64,000 bases of DNA from Aurantiacibacter odishensis (GTDB lineage Bacteria > Pseudomonadota > Alphaproteobacteria > Sphingomonadales > Sphingomonadaceae), in assembly GCF_003605195.1 (NCBI RefSeq), contig NZ_QYOS01000021.1, forward strand, positions 62,001 through 126,000. Reading direction: 5' to 3'. The translations under genes and the position numbers were made by a program. Position 1 is the stretch's first letter, and the number at the start of each line of letters is the position of its first letter. Of this stretch, positions 27,341-37,390 are shown piece by piece. The notes under the pieces are model-generated. The model saw only the letters and a list, made by a program, of their open reading frames with translations, did not search any database and was not told the DNA's origin.

Positions 27341-27898
27341 GTGGAGCTTTCCGCCGGTATTCAGGCCAGCCTGGCAGGGCGTTATGCCTCGGCCCTATTC
27401 GATCTCGCCAGTGAAGCTGGCACGGTAACCGCAGTCGAGTCCGATCTCGACACGCTCGATTCCGCCTTGCGCGAATCGGCGGATCTTTCTGCGGTCATCA
27501 CCAATCCCGAAATCAGCCGTTCGCAGCTGTCAGCCATCATGGCGGGCGTTGCCGATCACCTCGGCCTTTCGGCGCTGACGAAGAACTTCCTCGGCGTGCT
27601 GGCGCAGAACCGCCGGGTGTCGAAACTGCCGGGCATGATCCGCGCCTTCCACACCATCGCCGCTGCCCAGCGCGGCGAGGTGCAGGCCGAAGTCGCCTCC
27701 GCCCATGCACTCACCGATGCCCAGTTGCAGGAACTGGAAAGCAAGCTGCGGATGCGCGAAGGCCGCACGGTGAAATTGAAATCGCGCGTCGATCCCGAAC
27801 TTCTGGGCGGGCTCGTCGTCACCATCGGTTCGAAGCGCATCGACAGCTCGATCCGTACCCGTCTCAACTCCCTCGCCCAGGCCATGAAGACCGCCTGA
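27341..27898 (+). CDS. atpH: F1F0 ATP synthase subunit delta
   Basis: A 185-residue delta (OSCP) subunit linking the F1 head to the peripheral stalk. The N-terminal helical bundle ([18 protein letters not shown]) and the C-terminal [24 protein letters not shown] signature are typical. The start is a GTG at 27341. It is the first gene of the F1 operon atpH-A-G-x-D-C; as usual in alphaproteobacteria, the F0 genes are elsewhere. The 131-bp gap upstream probably holds the promoter. Confidence 0.95.
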   Translation: MELSAGIQASLAGRYASALFDLASEAGTVTAVESDLDTLDSALRESADLSAVITNPEISRSQLSAIMAGVADHLGLSALTKNFLGVLAQNRRVSKLPGMIRAFHTIAAAQRGEVQAEVASAHALTDAQLQELESKLRMREGRTVKLKSRVDPELLGGLVVTIGSKRIDSSIRTRLNSLAQAMKTA

Positions 27899-27927
27899 GT
27901 AGCCATATCTGAAGAAGGCTGATTGCA

Positions 27928-29457
27928 ATGGATATCCGCGCCGCAGAAATCTCCAAGGTCATCAAGGACCAGATCGCCAATTTCGGCACCGAAGCCGAAG
28001 TGAGCGAAGTCGGCTCCGTTCTCTCGGTGGGTGACGGCATCGCCCGCATCCACGGCCTCGACAAGGTGCAGGCCGGCGAGATGGTGCAGTTTTCGAACGG
28101 CATTCAGGGCATGGCCCTGAACCTCGAAGCCGATAACGTCGGCGTCGTGATCTTCGGCTCCGACGCCGAGATCAAGGAAGGCGACAGCGTCAAGCGTACC
28201 GGCACCATCGTGGACGTTCCGGTCGGCAAGGGCCTGCTGGGCCGCGTGGTGGACGCGCTGGGCAATCCGATCGACGGCAAGGGCCCGATCACCGATGTGA
28301 AGCGTATGCGCGTTGAACAGAAGGCCCCCGGCATCATCCCGCGCAAGTCGGTTGACGAGCCCGTGCAGTCCGGCCTCAAGGCCATCGACGCCCTCGTCCC
28401 TGTCGGCCGCGGCCAGCGCGAACTGATCATCGGCGACCGCCAGACCGGCAAGAGCGCCGTGGCGATCGACACCTTCATCAACCAGAAGGATGCGCACGCC
28501 GGCGACGACGAAAAGAAGAAGCTCTACTGCATCTACGTTGCCGTGGGCCAGAAGCGCTCCACCGTCGCGCAGATCGTGAAGAGCCTCGAGGAAAACGGCG
28601 CGATGGATTACACCATCGTGATCGCCGCCACCGCGTCGGAGCCCGCTCCGCTGCAGTACCTCGCGCCCTACACCGGCGCCGCCATGGGTGAATTCTTCCG
28701 CGACAACGGCATGCACGCCGTGATCGTTTACGACGATCTTTCCAAGCAGGCCGTGGCCTATCGCCAGATGTCGCTGCTGCTGCGTCGTCCTCCGGGCCGC
28801 GAAGCCTATCCGGGTGACGTGTTCTACCTGCACTCCCGCCTGCTGGAACGCGCCGCCAAGATGAACGACGAGAACGGCGGTGGCTCGCTCACCGCGCTGC
28901 CGATCATCGAAACGCAGGCTGGCGACGTGTCGGCCTACATTCCGACCAACGTGATCTCGATCACCGACGGCCAGATCTTCCTCGAAACGGATCTGTTTTA
29001 CCAGGGCATCCGTCCCGCCATTAACGTCGGCCTCTCGGTGTCCCGCGTGGGCGGTGCCGCCCAGACCAAGGCGATGAAGAAGGTGGCAGGCTCGATCAAG
29101 CTGGAGCTGGCGCAGTACCGCGAAATGGCGGCCTTCGCGCAGTTCGGCTCGGACCTCGACCCCTCCACGCAGAAGCTGCTGAACCGCGGCGCGCGCCTGA
29201 CCGAGCTGCTGAAGCAGCCGCAGTTCTCGCCGATGCCGGTGGAAGAGCAGGTCGTGTCGATCTTCGCAGGCACCAACGGCTACATCGACTCCGTTCCTGT
29301 GGACCGCGTGACCGAATACGAAGCCGCGATGCTCAGCTATATGCGCAACGAACACGCCGACGTCCTGAAGACGATTGCCGACACCGGCAAGTTCGAGGAC
29401 GACACCCGTGAAAAAGTGAAGAGCGCGCTCGACACTTTCGCCAAGCAGTTCGCCTGA
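27928..29457 (+). CDS. atpA: F1F0 ATP synthase subunit alpha
   Basis: A 509-residue non-catalytic nucleotide-binding subunit of F1. Walker A is [10 protein letters not shown], and the conserved [13 protein letters not shown] and [23 protein letters not shown] blocks are present. It lies 29 bp after atpH and 31 bp before atpG. Length and start ([16 protein letters not shown]) are normal. Confidence 0.97.
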   Translation: MDIRAAEISKVIKDQIANFGTEAEVSEVGSVLSVGDGIARIHGLDKVQAGEMVQFSNGIQGMALNLEADNVGVVIFGSDAEIKEGDSVKRTGTIVDVPVGKGLLGRVVDALGNPIDGKGPITDVKRMRVEQKAPGIIPRKSVDEPVQSGLKAIDALVPVGRGQRELIIGDRQTGKSAVAIDTFINQKDAHAGDDEKKKLYCIYVAVGQKRSTVAQIVKSLEENGAMDYTIVIAATASEPAPLQYLAPYTGAAMGEFFRDNGMHAVIVYDDLSKQAVAYRQMSLLLRRPPGREAYPGDVFYLHSRLLERAAKMNDENGGGSLTALPIIETQAGDVSAYIPTNVISITDGQIFLETDLFYQGIRPAINVGLSVSRVGGAAQTKAMKKVAGSIKLELAQYREMAAFAQFGSDLDPSTQKLLNRGARLTELLKQPQFSPMPVEEQVVSIFAGTNGYIDSVPVDRVTEYEAAMLSYMRNEHADVLKTIADTGKFEDDTREKVKSALDTFAKQFA

Positions 29458-29488
29458 ACCGGTAACTCGAGAACGATAGGGAGCCGAA

Positions 29489-30358
29489 ATGGCTAGCCTC
29501 AAGGAACTCAAGGACCGGATCAAGTCGGTCAAGTCCACGCAGAAGATCACCAAGGCGAAGCAGATGGTCGCCGCGGCGAAGCTGCGCAAGGCGCAGGCCG
29601 CCGCCGAAGCCGCACGCCCCTATGCGGAGCGGCTGGCCGGCGTCATGGGCTCGCTCGCCAGCAAGGTGAGCGGCGACAGCGCACCGCTGCTGCTGCGCGG
29701 CACCGGCTCCACCCAGCGTCACCTGCTGGTGGTGGTCAACACTGACAAGGGCCTGTGCGGCGGTCTCAACGCGAACATCGTGAAAGAGGCCAAGAAGCAG
29801 GCGCGCGCGCTGATTGCCGATGGCAAGGACGTGACCTTCTACCTCGTCGGCAAGAAGGGCCGCGCCCCGATCAAGCGCGACTACGCCAGCAAGATCGAGC
29901 ACCACTACGACACCAGCGAGATGCGCAATCCCGGCTTCGAGGAAGCGGAAAAGATTGCCGATGACCTGGTGGCGCGGTTCGAGAAGGGCGAATTCGACGT
30001 CGCCCACCTCGTCTACCCGATCTTCAAGAGCGCGCTGGCGCAGGACCCGACCACGGTGCAGCTGCTGCCCGTGCCGGCCCCGGAAGACACGCCCGCATCC
30101 GACGCTGCCGTGGAATACGAGCCGGACGAGGAAGAAATCCTCGAAGACCTGCTGCCGCGTTACATCAAGACGCAGCTATTCGGTGCCCTGCTGGAACGCG
30201 AAGCCTCCGAACAGGGCGCCTCGATGACCGCCATGGACAACGCCACGCGCAACGCGGGTGAACTGATCGACAAGCTGACGATCCAGTACAACCGCAGCCG
30301 CCAGGCCGCGATCACCACCGAACTCATTGAAATCATCGCGGGCGCCGAAGCCCTTTAA
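29489..30358 (+). CDS. atpG: F1F0 ATP synthase subunit gamma
   Basis: A 289-residue central stalk subunit. The N-terminal coiled-coil helix ([30 protein letters not shown]) and the C-terminal [32 protein letters not shown] helix are diagnostic; the latter two clamp inside the alpha-beta ring. Unlike most operons, atpD does not follow directly: a lipoprotein gene starts 16 bp downstream. Confidence 0.96.
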   Translation: MASLKELKDRIKSVKSTQKITKAKQMVAAAKLRKAQAAAEAARPYAERLAGVMGSLASKVSGDSAPLLLRGTGSTQRHLLVVVNTDKGLCGGLNANIVKEAKKQARALIADGKDVTFYLVGKKGRAPIKRDYASKIEHHYDTSEMRNPGFEEAEKIADDLVARFEKGEFDVAHLVYPIFKSALAQDPTTVQLLPVPAPEDTPASDAAVEYEPDEEEILEDLLPRYIKTQLFGALLEREASEQGASMTAMDNATRNAGELIDKLTIQYNRSRQAAITTELIEIIAGAEAL

Positions 30359-30374
30359 CACCGGAAAAGATCTC

Positions 30375-30710
30375 GTGAAAAAGCTCCTCATCGCCCTCCC
30401 GATCATCGCTCTGGCCGCTTGCGCCGAACCCGCTCCCGAGCCCGCTCCGGTGGAAACGGCAACGCCGGAACCGACCCCGTCGGCACCCGCGCCGGACCAG
30501 GCGCTGTTCTCCGAGCTTTACGCCGCTGCCTGCCCGGACAATGAAGCCGTCAACGAATCCATCTGCCAGCGTGCGATGGGTGCCGACACCGCCTCGTGCG
30601 AATTCAGCCTGGGCGACGACGAATACCTGCGCAACGATGCGACGCTCGAACTCGACGAAACCGGGGAAGCCTGGGTCCTCGCCGACGCCGAAGCCGTCTG
30701 CACCCAGTAA
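30375..30710 (+). CDS. Small lipoprotein encoded within the ATP synthase operon
   Basis: A 111-residue protein with a GTG start, a lysine-led signal peptide and a lipobox (ALAACAEP, Cys16), then a Pro/Glu/Ala-rich linker. A short domain follows with four cysteines (ACPDN, ICQRA, SCEF and a C-terminal VCTQ), which could form two disulfides in the periplasm. It lies between atpG (16-bp gap) and atpD (47-bp gap), all on one strand. I recognise no family. The position in the operon is the notable feature; a role in ATP synthase is not shown. Confidence 0.7.
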   Translation: MKKLLIALPIIALAACAEPAPEPAPVETATPEPTPSAPAPDQALFSELYAAACPDNEAVNESICQRAMGADTASCEFSLGDDEYLRNDATLELDETGEAWVLADAEAVCTQ

Positions 30711-30715
30711 TTTGA

Positions 30716-32215
<1,500 letters not shown>

Positions 32216-32220
32216 GTATC

Positions 32221-32478
32221 ATGGCACTGCACTTCGAACTGGTCACGCCGAGCAAGCTGGTCCGCTCCGAGGACGTCCACATGGTGGTCGTGCCCGGCGC
32301 GGAAGGCGAATTCGGCGTGCTGGAGGGCCACGCGCCCTTCATGTCGACCGTGCGCGACGGCACGGTGCAGGTCTACAAGACCGAGGGCGCCGCGCCCGAG
32401 AACATCGAAGTGCGCGGCGGCTTTGCCGAAGTGGGCGACAAGGGCCTGACCGTGCTGGCCGAGCACGTCGAGGACTGA
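32221..32478 (+). CDS. atpC: F1F0 ATP synthase subunit epsilon, short form
   Basis: An 85-residue epsilon subunit. It contains the N-terminal beta-sandwich ([50 protein letters not shown]) that binds gamma and the c-ring. It stops where the C-terminal helical hairpin would begin; many bacterial epsilons are about 130-140 residues. That hairpin inhibits ATP hydrolysis in E. coli and Bacillus, so inhibition here would have to come from elsewhere, such as the alphaproteobacterial zeta subunit, which is not in this window. Confidence 0.94.
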   Translation: MALHFELVTPSKLVRSEDVHMVVVPGAEGEFGVLEGHAPFMSTVRDGTVQVYKTEGAAPENIEVRGGFAEVGDKGLTVLAEHVED

Positions 32479-32509
32479 TCGTCCTGTTGATCGGACACCG
32501 ATTTACGAG

Positions 32510-32541
32510 AAGGGTCGCGGCGAAGGCTGCGGCCCTTTTTG
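32510..32541 (+). terminator. Rho-independent terminator after atpC
   Basis: AGGGTCGC (32511-32518) pairs with GCGGCCCT (32529-32536, one G-U), with a 10-base loop, and is followed by a run of five T's starting at 32536. It lies 33 bp after the atpC stop and ends the F1 operon before the methyltransferase gene. Confidence 0.8.
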
Positions 32542-32606
32542 CTTGGCGCAGAGTTCTTTGCCCGGATCATTTGGATCGCACCGTGCGAAACGGCGTTTCC
32601 CAAAGG

Positions 32607-33182
32607 ATGCGACCTCACCTCTTGCTATCCGCTATCGCCAGCCTGACGCTGACCTCCTGCGTCGATACCAGCCAAGATATTCATTACATTCCCACGCCGC
32701 CAGCCGTGGTGAGCGAGATGCTGCGGCTTGCCGAGATCGAGAAAGGCGACGTCCTCTACGATCTGGGATCGGGCGACGGGCGCATCCCCATTGCCGCTGC
32801 GCGCGACTACGGCATCCGCGCTGTCGGTATCGAGATCGACGACGGGCTGCTCGAACGCGCCCGGCAGAACGCGCGTGAGGCGGGTGTCGAGCACTTGGTG
32901 GAGTTCCGCAAGGAAGACCTGTTCGCGACAGACCTGACCGATGTCGATGTGCTGGCGATCTATCTCGGCACGACGCAGAACCTGCGCCTTCGCGCGCGGA
33001 TCATGGACCAGATGGAACCGGGCTCCCAGGTTGTCAGCCATGCATTCGGCATGGGCGGGTGGGTCCCTGATGTCGAAAAGGAGGTCGAGAACCGCAAGGT
33101 TTTCAAGTGGACCGTTCCCGAAACCTTCATCGACGGTTTTCCCAGCACCGTTCCCCCGGACGAGGCAACGCCAGTCGACTAA
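32607..33182 (+). CDS. Lipoprotein-like class I SAM methyltransferase (FAM173-type)
   Basis: A 191-residue methyltransferase with an unusual lipoprotein-type signal (LLLSAIASLTLTSC, Cys18). The front (IHYIPTPPAVVSEMLRLA), the AdoMet motif (VLYDLGSGDGRIPIAAAR) and VGIEID resemble the FAM173 (ATPSCKMT/ANTKMT) group. In animals that group methylates lysines of ATP synthase subunit c or the ADP/ATP carrier. The gene lies 128 bp after atpC, past a terminator. I chose the ATG at 32607; an upstream frame from 32487 would bury the signal peptide. Whether the enzyme is exported, and its substrate, are not known. Confidence 0.72.
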   Translation: MRPHLLLSAIASLTLTSCVDTSQDIHYIPTPPAVVSEMLRLAEIEKGDVLYDLGSGDGRIPIAAARDYGIRAVGIEIDDGLLERARQNAREAGVEHLVEFRKEDLFATDLTDVDVLAIYLGTTQNLRLRARIMDQMEPGSQVVSHAFGMGGWVPDVEKEVENRKVFKWTVPETFIDGFPSTVPPDEATPVD

Positions 33183-33250
33183 TGTCAGCGATGGTGGCTC
33201 AAGCAAGGCGATTAGCGGAACTGTAACCGACAGGCTGCTAAGACTGTCGC

Positions 33251-33577
33251 ATGCTCACCGGGATCGCTATTGCCGCCGCGCTCGGTAGCGCGCTTGTTGA
33301 AGAAGCTGACCGGCTCAACCTCGCGTACACGCAGTGCCTGTTCGAACAGGTACGGGCATCGCGCGAGGCAAGGCTGCCGGAAACGACCATGCTGGCGCGG
33401 CTGGACAGCGCCTGCGAGGCAGAGCGGATCGCGCTGGAAACCGTCACGATCGCCATTGGGCAACAGCGCGGCGAAAGCGAGACACAGGCTCGGGCAAACT
33501 GGAGCAGGGTTCACGCGAACAGTATCGAGGCAGTCCGCCGCGCCTACTCGCTGAGGCTGGATGAACAGCAACCCTAG
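33251..33577 (+). CDS. Hypothetical exported protein
   Basis: A 108-residue protein with a short N-terminal hydrophobic stretch (LTGIAIAAALGSALV) that could be a weak signal peptide. The rest is charged and helical (ADRLNLAYTQCLFEQVRASREARLPE, then LDSACEAERIALETV) with two cysteines. I recognise no family. It follows the methyltransferase by 68 bp and overlaps the convergent HNH gene by 4 bp. Confidence 0.55.
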   Translation: MLTGIAIAAALGSALVEEADRLNLAYTQCLFEQVRASREARLPETTMLARLDSACEAERIALETVTIAIGQQRGESETQARANWSRVHANSIEAVRRAYSLRLDEQQP

Positions 33578-33855
33578 CGCTTTCGCCTGGTCGGCGCGTG
33601 AAAATCCGGCGGCTTGTCTGCGATCCAGCCAAGAAACTTCGCAACTTCATCATTCGCAAGCAGAGGCGCGCGTTCCCCATCGATCCGTGCCAGCTCTGCG
33701 TTCGTGAAATGAAGGTGGATCGTGCGGTGGCAGATCGGGTGGACCGGCACGGTTTCGCGCCCCTTCTTAGCCTTGGGCACGGTGTGATGCCACTGAACGC
33801 GCCGCCCCAGCAACCTTTCGCAGAGCCAGCACCTGTCCGGTTTTTCCGCAGTCAT
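33574..33855 (-). CDS. Small HNH endonuclease-like protein
   Basis: A 93-residue protein with a CxxC pair (CWLCERLLG), the HNH-type core WHHTVPKAKKGRE and a later CHRTIHLHF. The pattern fits a stand-alone HNH nuclease fold with a structural zinc. There is no neighbouring methylase, phage or mobile-element gene, so it may be a housekeeping or cryptic nuclease. It is divergent from the membrane glycosyltransferase gene at 33894 with a 38-bp gap. Confidence 0.7.
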   Translation of the reverse strand: MTAEKPDRCWLCERLLGRRVQWHHTVPKAKKGRETVPVHPICHRTIHLHFTNAELARIDGERAPLLANDEVAKFLGWIADKPPDFHAPTRRKR

Positions 33856-33893
33856 AATCGGTTCTTAACCATGTTCGCGCAAGGCTGGCCACC

Positions 33894-35429
33894 ATGTCCG
33901 CAGATGCGACCATCGATGTTGCGCCAAAGACCCGTGCCGTGCCTGCATGGTTGCGCGGAGATGCGCCCTGCCTTCTGCTGCTCGCGGCGTTCACCTTTGC
34001 CCACCGCGCCGTCTGGTTCGGCGATCCGGTGGCCGATTTCGACGAGCAGCTCTACAGCTTCATCGGCTGGCGGATGCAGTTTGGCGAGGTGCCATTCGTG
34101 GACTGGTGGGACCGCAAGCCGTTCGGCCTGTTCGCCATCTTCGGCCTGATCCATGCGTTACTGGGACCGAGCGCGCTTGCCTATCAACTCGCAGCGGCAG
34201 GGTTCACCTTCGTCAGCGGCTGGCTGACGTTCCTTCTCGCCCGCCGCTGCGTGGACCGGACAACGGCGACTTTTGCGGCGGCCATCGCGGTGATGCTGGT
34301 CGCCGCCTACGCCAACTATTCCGCTAACAGCGAGGTGTTCTTCGCACCGCTTGTGCTGGGCATGGCGGTGCTGCTGGTGGATGCCGAACACCCGCAATTC
34401 ACCCGGCGGGCGATGCTGGCCATGCTGCTGGGCGGGCTGGCATTGCAGGTGAAATACACTGTGCTGCCGCAGTGCGCATTCTTCGGTGCGTGGGCGCTGT
34501 GGGTGGAGCATCGGCGCGGCCGAGCGATCGGATCGCTCGCGAGTCTCGCGGCGGCATTCGCGCTGCTGGGCCTCATGCCGACGCTGGGTGTGGCCCTCTT
34601 TTACGCTGCTATCGGACAGTTCGAGGCGTTCTGGTTCGCCAACTTTGCCAGCTTCTTCGAGCGCGCTGCCGGGCCGCAGGGCCGCTGGGCGTCGAACTTC
34701 TATGTCGGGGTGTCCCCGCTGGTGGTGCTAAGCGCGGGAGGAATATACGCAGCGTTCCGGATGAAGCGGCCCGAGCCTTTCGCCGCATGGGCCTTCTTCG
34801 CTGCGTGGGCGCTGTCGGCGCTGGCCAGCGTGCTGCTGCCGAGCACTGTCTATCTCTATTATTACGCCGCGCTGGCGGCTCCGGTCGCGCTGGTGGCCTT
34901 GCCGCTGCTGGACCGCACCGGTCCCTTGCGCATCGCACCAGCCATCCTGCTCTCTGCCGCGCTCCTGTTCCTGCTCTCCTTACCGGCCCGCTACGAACAG
35001 TCGCTCGACCAACGAGAGGCTGCGCACCAGCTTGCTGCCACGATCGCGCCGCATGTGGACGGCAAGGACAATTGCCTGTGGGTGTGGGACGGGCCGACCG
35101 TGCTCTATCGCCTGTCAGGAAGCTGCGTGCCCACCCGCTATGTCTATCCCGATCACCTCAACAACGCGCTGGAAACGAATGCGCTGGAAGTAGACCAGCT
35201 GGCAGAGGTCCGCCGTGTGCTGGCGACGCGGCCCGGCGCTATCGTTACGGCAGACAGGGGCATGACCATCCGCAACCCGGAAGCAATGGCACTGGTGGAG
35301 GCGAGCCTGCGGAGAAATTACGAACCGCGTCTCACCGTCACCATGCACGAACGCCAGGTTACCGCGTGGGTAAGGTCTTCATCTTCCGCACGCGCGTCTG
35401 CCACCACAGGAACAGCCCCGCGCCGATGA
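33894..35429 (+). CDS. Multi-spanning GT39/ArnT-like glycosyltransferase
   Basis: A 511-residue polytopic membrane protein with about ten hydrophobic segments. Near the N-terminus an acidic motif (GDPVADFDEQLYSFIGWRM) and VDWWDRKP match the first periplasmic loop of GT-C enzymes (PMT/ArnT/GT39), whose Asp/Glu is catalytic. The C-terminal 130 residues form a soluble, probably periplasmic domain. It would move a sugar from a polyprenyl-phosphate carrier onto an envelope acceptor. Its 3' end overlaps the convergent EamA gene by 71 bp, and its last 20 residues are low complexity. Confidence 0.7.
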   Translation: MSADATIDVAPKTRAVPAWLRGDAPCLLLLAAFTFAHRAVWFGDPVADFDEQLYSFIGWRMQFGEVPFVDWWDRKPFGLFAIFGLIHALLGPSALAYQLAAAGFTFVSGWLTFLLARRCVDRTTATFAAAIAVMLVAAYANYSANSEVFFAPLVLGMAVLLVDAEHPQFTRRAMLAMLLGGLALQVKYTVLPQCAFFGAWALWVEHRRGRAIGSLASLAAAFALLGLMPTLGVALFYAAIGQFEAFWFANFASFFERAAGPQGRWASNFYVGVSPLVVLSAGGIYAAFRMKRPEPFAAWAFFAAWALSALASVLLPSTVYLYYYAALAAPVALVALPLLDRTGPLRIAPAILLSAALLFLLSLPARYEQSLDQREAAHQLAATIAPHVDGKDNCLWVWDGPTVLYRLSGSCVPTRYVYPDHLNNALETNALEVDQLAEVRRVLATRPGAIVTADRGMTIRNPEAMALVEASLRRNYEPRLTVTMHERQVTAWVRSSSSARASATTGTAPRR

Positions 35430-36273
35430 TGATCGCCGCGCCCAGCAGCGCCACGGTATCGGGATAATCGTCGAAGAAGATGGCTCCCAGCGCAACGGCC
35501 ATCAGCAACTGGCCGTAGGTCATGGGCGCAATGGTGCCAGCCCCTGCTCGCGCCGTGCCCATGTAGATCAGCCATTGCGCCAGAGTGGCAGAGCAGCCGA
35601 TGAAGGCGCAGCGGGCGATGATGGTCCAGTCCGGCCAGTGCATGGTGAAGCCTTCCACGCCGCTGAAATGGCCCGCCGCCGTCGCGAAGATCAGGAAGAC
35701 CATTGCCGTCGCGGACATCCAGTACTGCATCGAGAGAACGCTGGCGCGCCCGTGAACCTTGCGGTTGAGGATGATGGCAATGGCCATGCCGGCCGCCCCC
35801 ACCAGCGGCAGGAGGACGCCCCAGCCCGCCGTCTCGAACGTGGGCCGCAGCACGATGAACACGCCGATGCTGGCCGCCAGCGTCGCCAGCCAGGTGCCCA
35901 GCTTTGCCCGCTCCCCCAGAAACAGCATGGCAAGCACCGCCGTGATGATAGGCTGGGTGAAGAAGATCGACGTCGCCTCCGACAGGGGCATGGCCCACAC
36001 CGCCAGGAACATGCCGACGGCCGAACAGCTGATGGCAATACCGCGCATCCATTGCAGACCGGATTTGGGCGGTGCCAACGAGGCAAGGCCATGATGCCGC
36101 GCCATCATCACGGACAGCACCAGCGTGCCCACGATATAGCGGGTCGCCGCCATGGCCGTTGCAGGCCACTCGCCTGCCATGCCCTTGATAATCGCATCGC
36201 CGATCGAGAGGGTGCAGAACCCTGCGAGGGCAAACAGCAATCCCGCCCTGTCCGATTCCTCCATCGCGTTCAT
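35359..36273 (-). CDS. EamA-family (DMT) transporter, tandem copy 1
   Basis: A protein of about 304 residues with ten hydrophobic helices and two EamA repeats. It is a clear paralogue of the next gene (shared DRAGLLFALAGFCTL, SEATSIFFTQP versus TEAIALVFTQP, and APMTYGQL). The family exports or imports small metabolites such as amino acids or nucleosides; the substrate is unknown. The start is uncertain: the ATG at 36273 has AGGA 5 bases upstream, and an ATG at 36264 is also possible. Confidence 0.85.
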   Translation of the reverse strand: MNAMEESDRAGLLFALAGFCTLSIGDAIIKGMAGEWPATAMAATRYIVGTLVLSVMMARHHGLASLAPPKSGLQWMRGIAISCSAVGMFLAVWAMPLSEATSIFFTQPIITAVLAMLFLGERAKLGTWLATLAASIGVFIVLRPTFETAGWGVLLPLVGAAGMAIAIILNRKVHGRASVLSMQYWMSATAMVFLIFATAAGHFSGVEGFTMHWPDWTIIARCAFIGCSATLAQWLIYMGTARAGAGTIAPMTYGQLLMAVALGAIFFDDYPDTVALLGAAIIIGAGLFLWWQTRVRKMKTLPTR

Positions 36274-36321
36274 CCCCATCCTGTCACGTTGCCGCTTAAG
36301 GACACGGGCGCTCGCCTGCAA

Positions 36322-37227
36322 TCAGCCCCGGTCCTTGGCGATCCGCTGCACGCGGCCGTCGCGCCACAGCCACAGGCCCGCCGCGATGATCAGCGCGGCA
36401 CCCATCATGGCGACCAAGTCCGGCACTTCGGAAAAGAACAGGTAGCCAACCAGCGAGGCGGCGATCAGCTGGCCGTAGGTCATGGGCGCGACCCGTGCTG
36501 CGCCCGCCCTCTCCGTTCCCATGTAGATCAACCAGTGCGCGGTGCTGGCGGTGACGGCAATGATCGCGATGCGCGCGGGGATATGCCATTCCGGCCAATG
36601 CAGCCTCAGCTCGGCCATGCCGCTGAAATGGCCAAGCAGCATCGCCGCAACCAGGATCACGCTGGCGAAGATGGCGACATAGGCCTGCATGGCAAGTGCC
36701 GATCCGGTGCCTGCCACGGCGCGGTTGGCGGTGACGAGGATCGACATGCCGAAGCCCGCGCCCAGCGGCAGCAGCGCGGCCAGCCCGATCTCCGCAAAGT
36801 TGGGACGCAAGACGATCAGCACGCCGACGAATGCCACCAGCGTTGCCGCCACGGTCTGCCAGCGCAGCTTCTCGCCCAGGAATACGGCAGCGAGGACGGC
36901 GGTAAACATCGGCTGGGTGAAAACCAGCGCAATCGCTTCTGTCAGGGGCATCAGCCAGACCCCTGCGAAGAAGCAGACCGTCGCGATGCCAACGCCCGCC
37001 CCGCGCAGCCATTGTACGCCGGGCCGGGGAATGTCGATGAGCGCGCGCGGTCCCTCTCGCCACACCAGCAGCAGCGACAGGCCGAGGGCACCGAGGCAAT
37101 AACGAAAGGCCGCAATCGCCGTGGGTGCCCAGGCTCCGCCGATACCCTTCACGATACTGTCGCCGATGGTGAGCGTGCAGAACCCGGCCAGCGCGAACAG
37201 CAGCCCTGCCCGATCGGATTGTTGCAT
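36322..37227 (-). CDS. EamA-family (DMT) transporter, tandem copy 2
   Basis: A 301-residue ten-helix drug/metabolite transporter, closely related to the neighbouring gene at 35359 and in the same orientation, so the pair arose by tandem duplication. The start at 37227 (MQQSDRAGLLFALAGF) aligns with the start region of the paralogue. It is upstream of copy 1 and probably co-transcribed. It is divergent from a GT2 gene, with a 163-bp gap likely holding both promoters. Substrate unknown. Confidence 0.87.
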   Translation of the reverse strand: MQQSDRAGLLFALAGFCTLTIGDSIVKGIGGAWAPTAIAAFRYCLGALGLSLLLVWREGPRALIDIPRPGVQWLRGAGVGIATVCFFAGVWLMPLTEAIALVFTQPMFTAVLAAVFLGEKLRWQTVAATLVAFVGVLIVLRPNFAEIGLAALLPLGAGFGMSILVTANRAVAGTGSALAMQAYVAIFASVILVAAMLLGHFSGMAELRLHWPEWHIPARIAIIAVTASTAHWLIYMGTERAGAARVAPMTYGQLIAASLVGYLFFSEVPDLVAMMGAALIIAAGLWLWRDGRVQRIAKDRG

Positions 37228-37390
37228 TGCGACCTGTCCTTCGTCCTCGAAGGGGCCGCTTAGGAGCATGAGCAAGGCCGGGCAATCGCTTTCCCATGCC
37301 TTCCGGCGCCCGACTTTTACGAAGCGTTAAACGGTCATGCTTAACAAAGCCCTATGGCGTGCCTTCGCGTGCGCCGAAGCCGGGGGCCCA

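Noticed and set aside
27556-29589. 677-codon antisense frame over atpH and atpA, and a similar one at 30752-32134 over atpD
   Set aside because: Both mirror highly conserved ATP synthase genes and encode His/Arg/Val-rich sequence without domains.
35575-37263. 562-codon frame opposite the two EamA transporter genes; also 50607-51956 opposite pntB
   Set aside because: Composition (Arg/His/Gln-rich, no hydrophobic or catalytic motifs) and exact overlap with transporter genes mark them as shadows.
37329-37347. TTAA-N10-TTAAC near the GT2 gene as a CtrA site
   Set aside because: The spacing is 10 rather than 7 bases.
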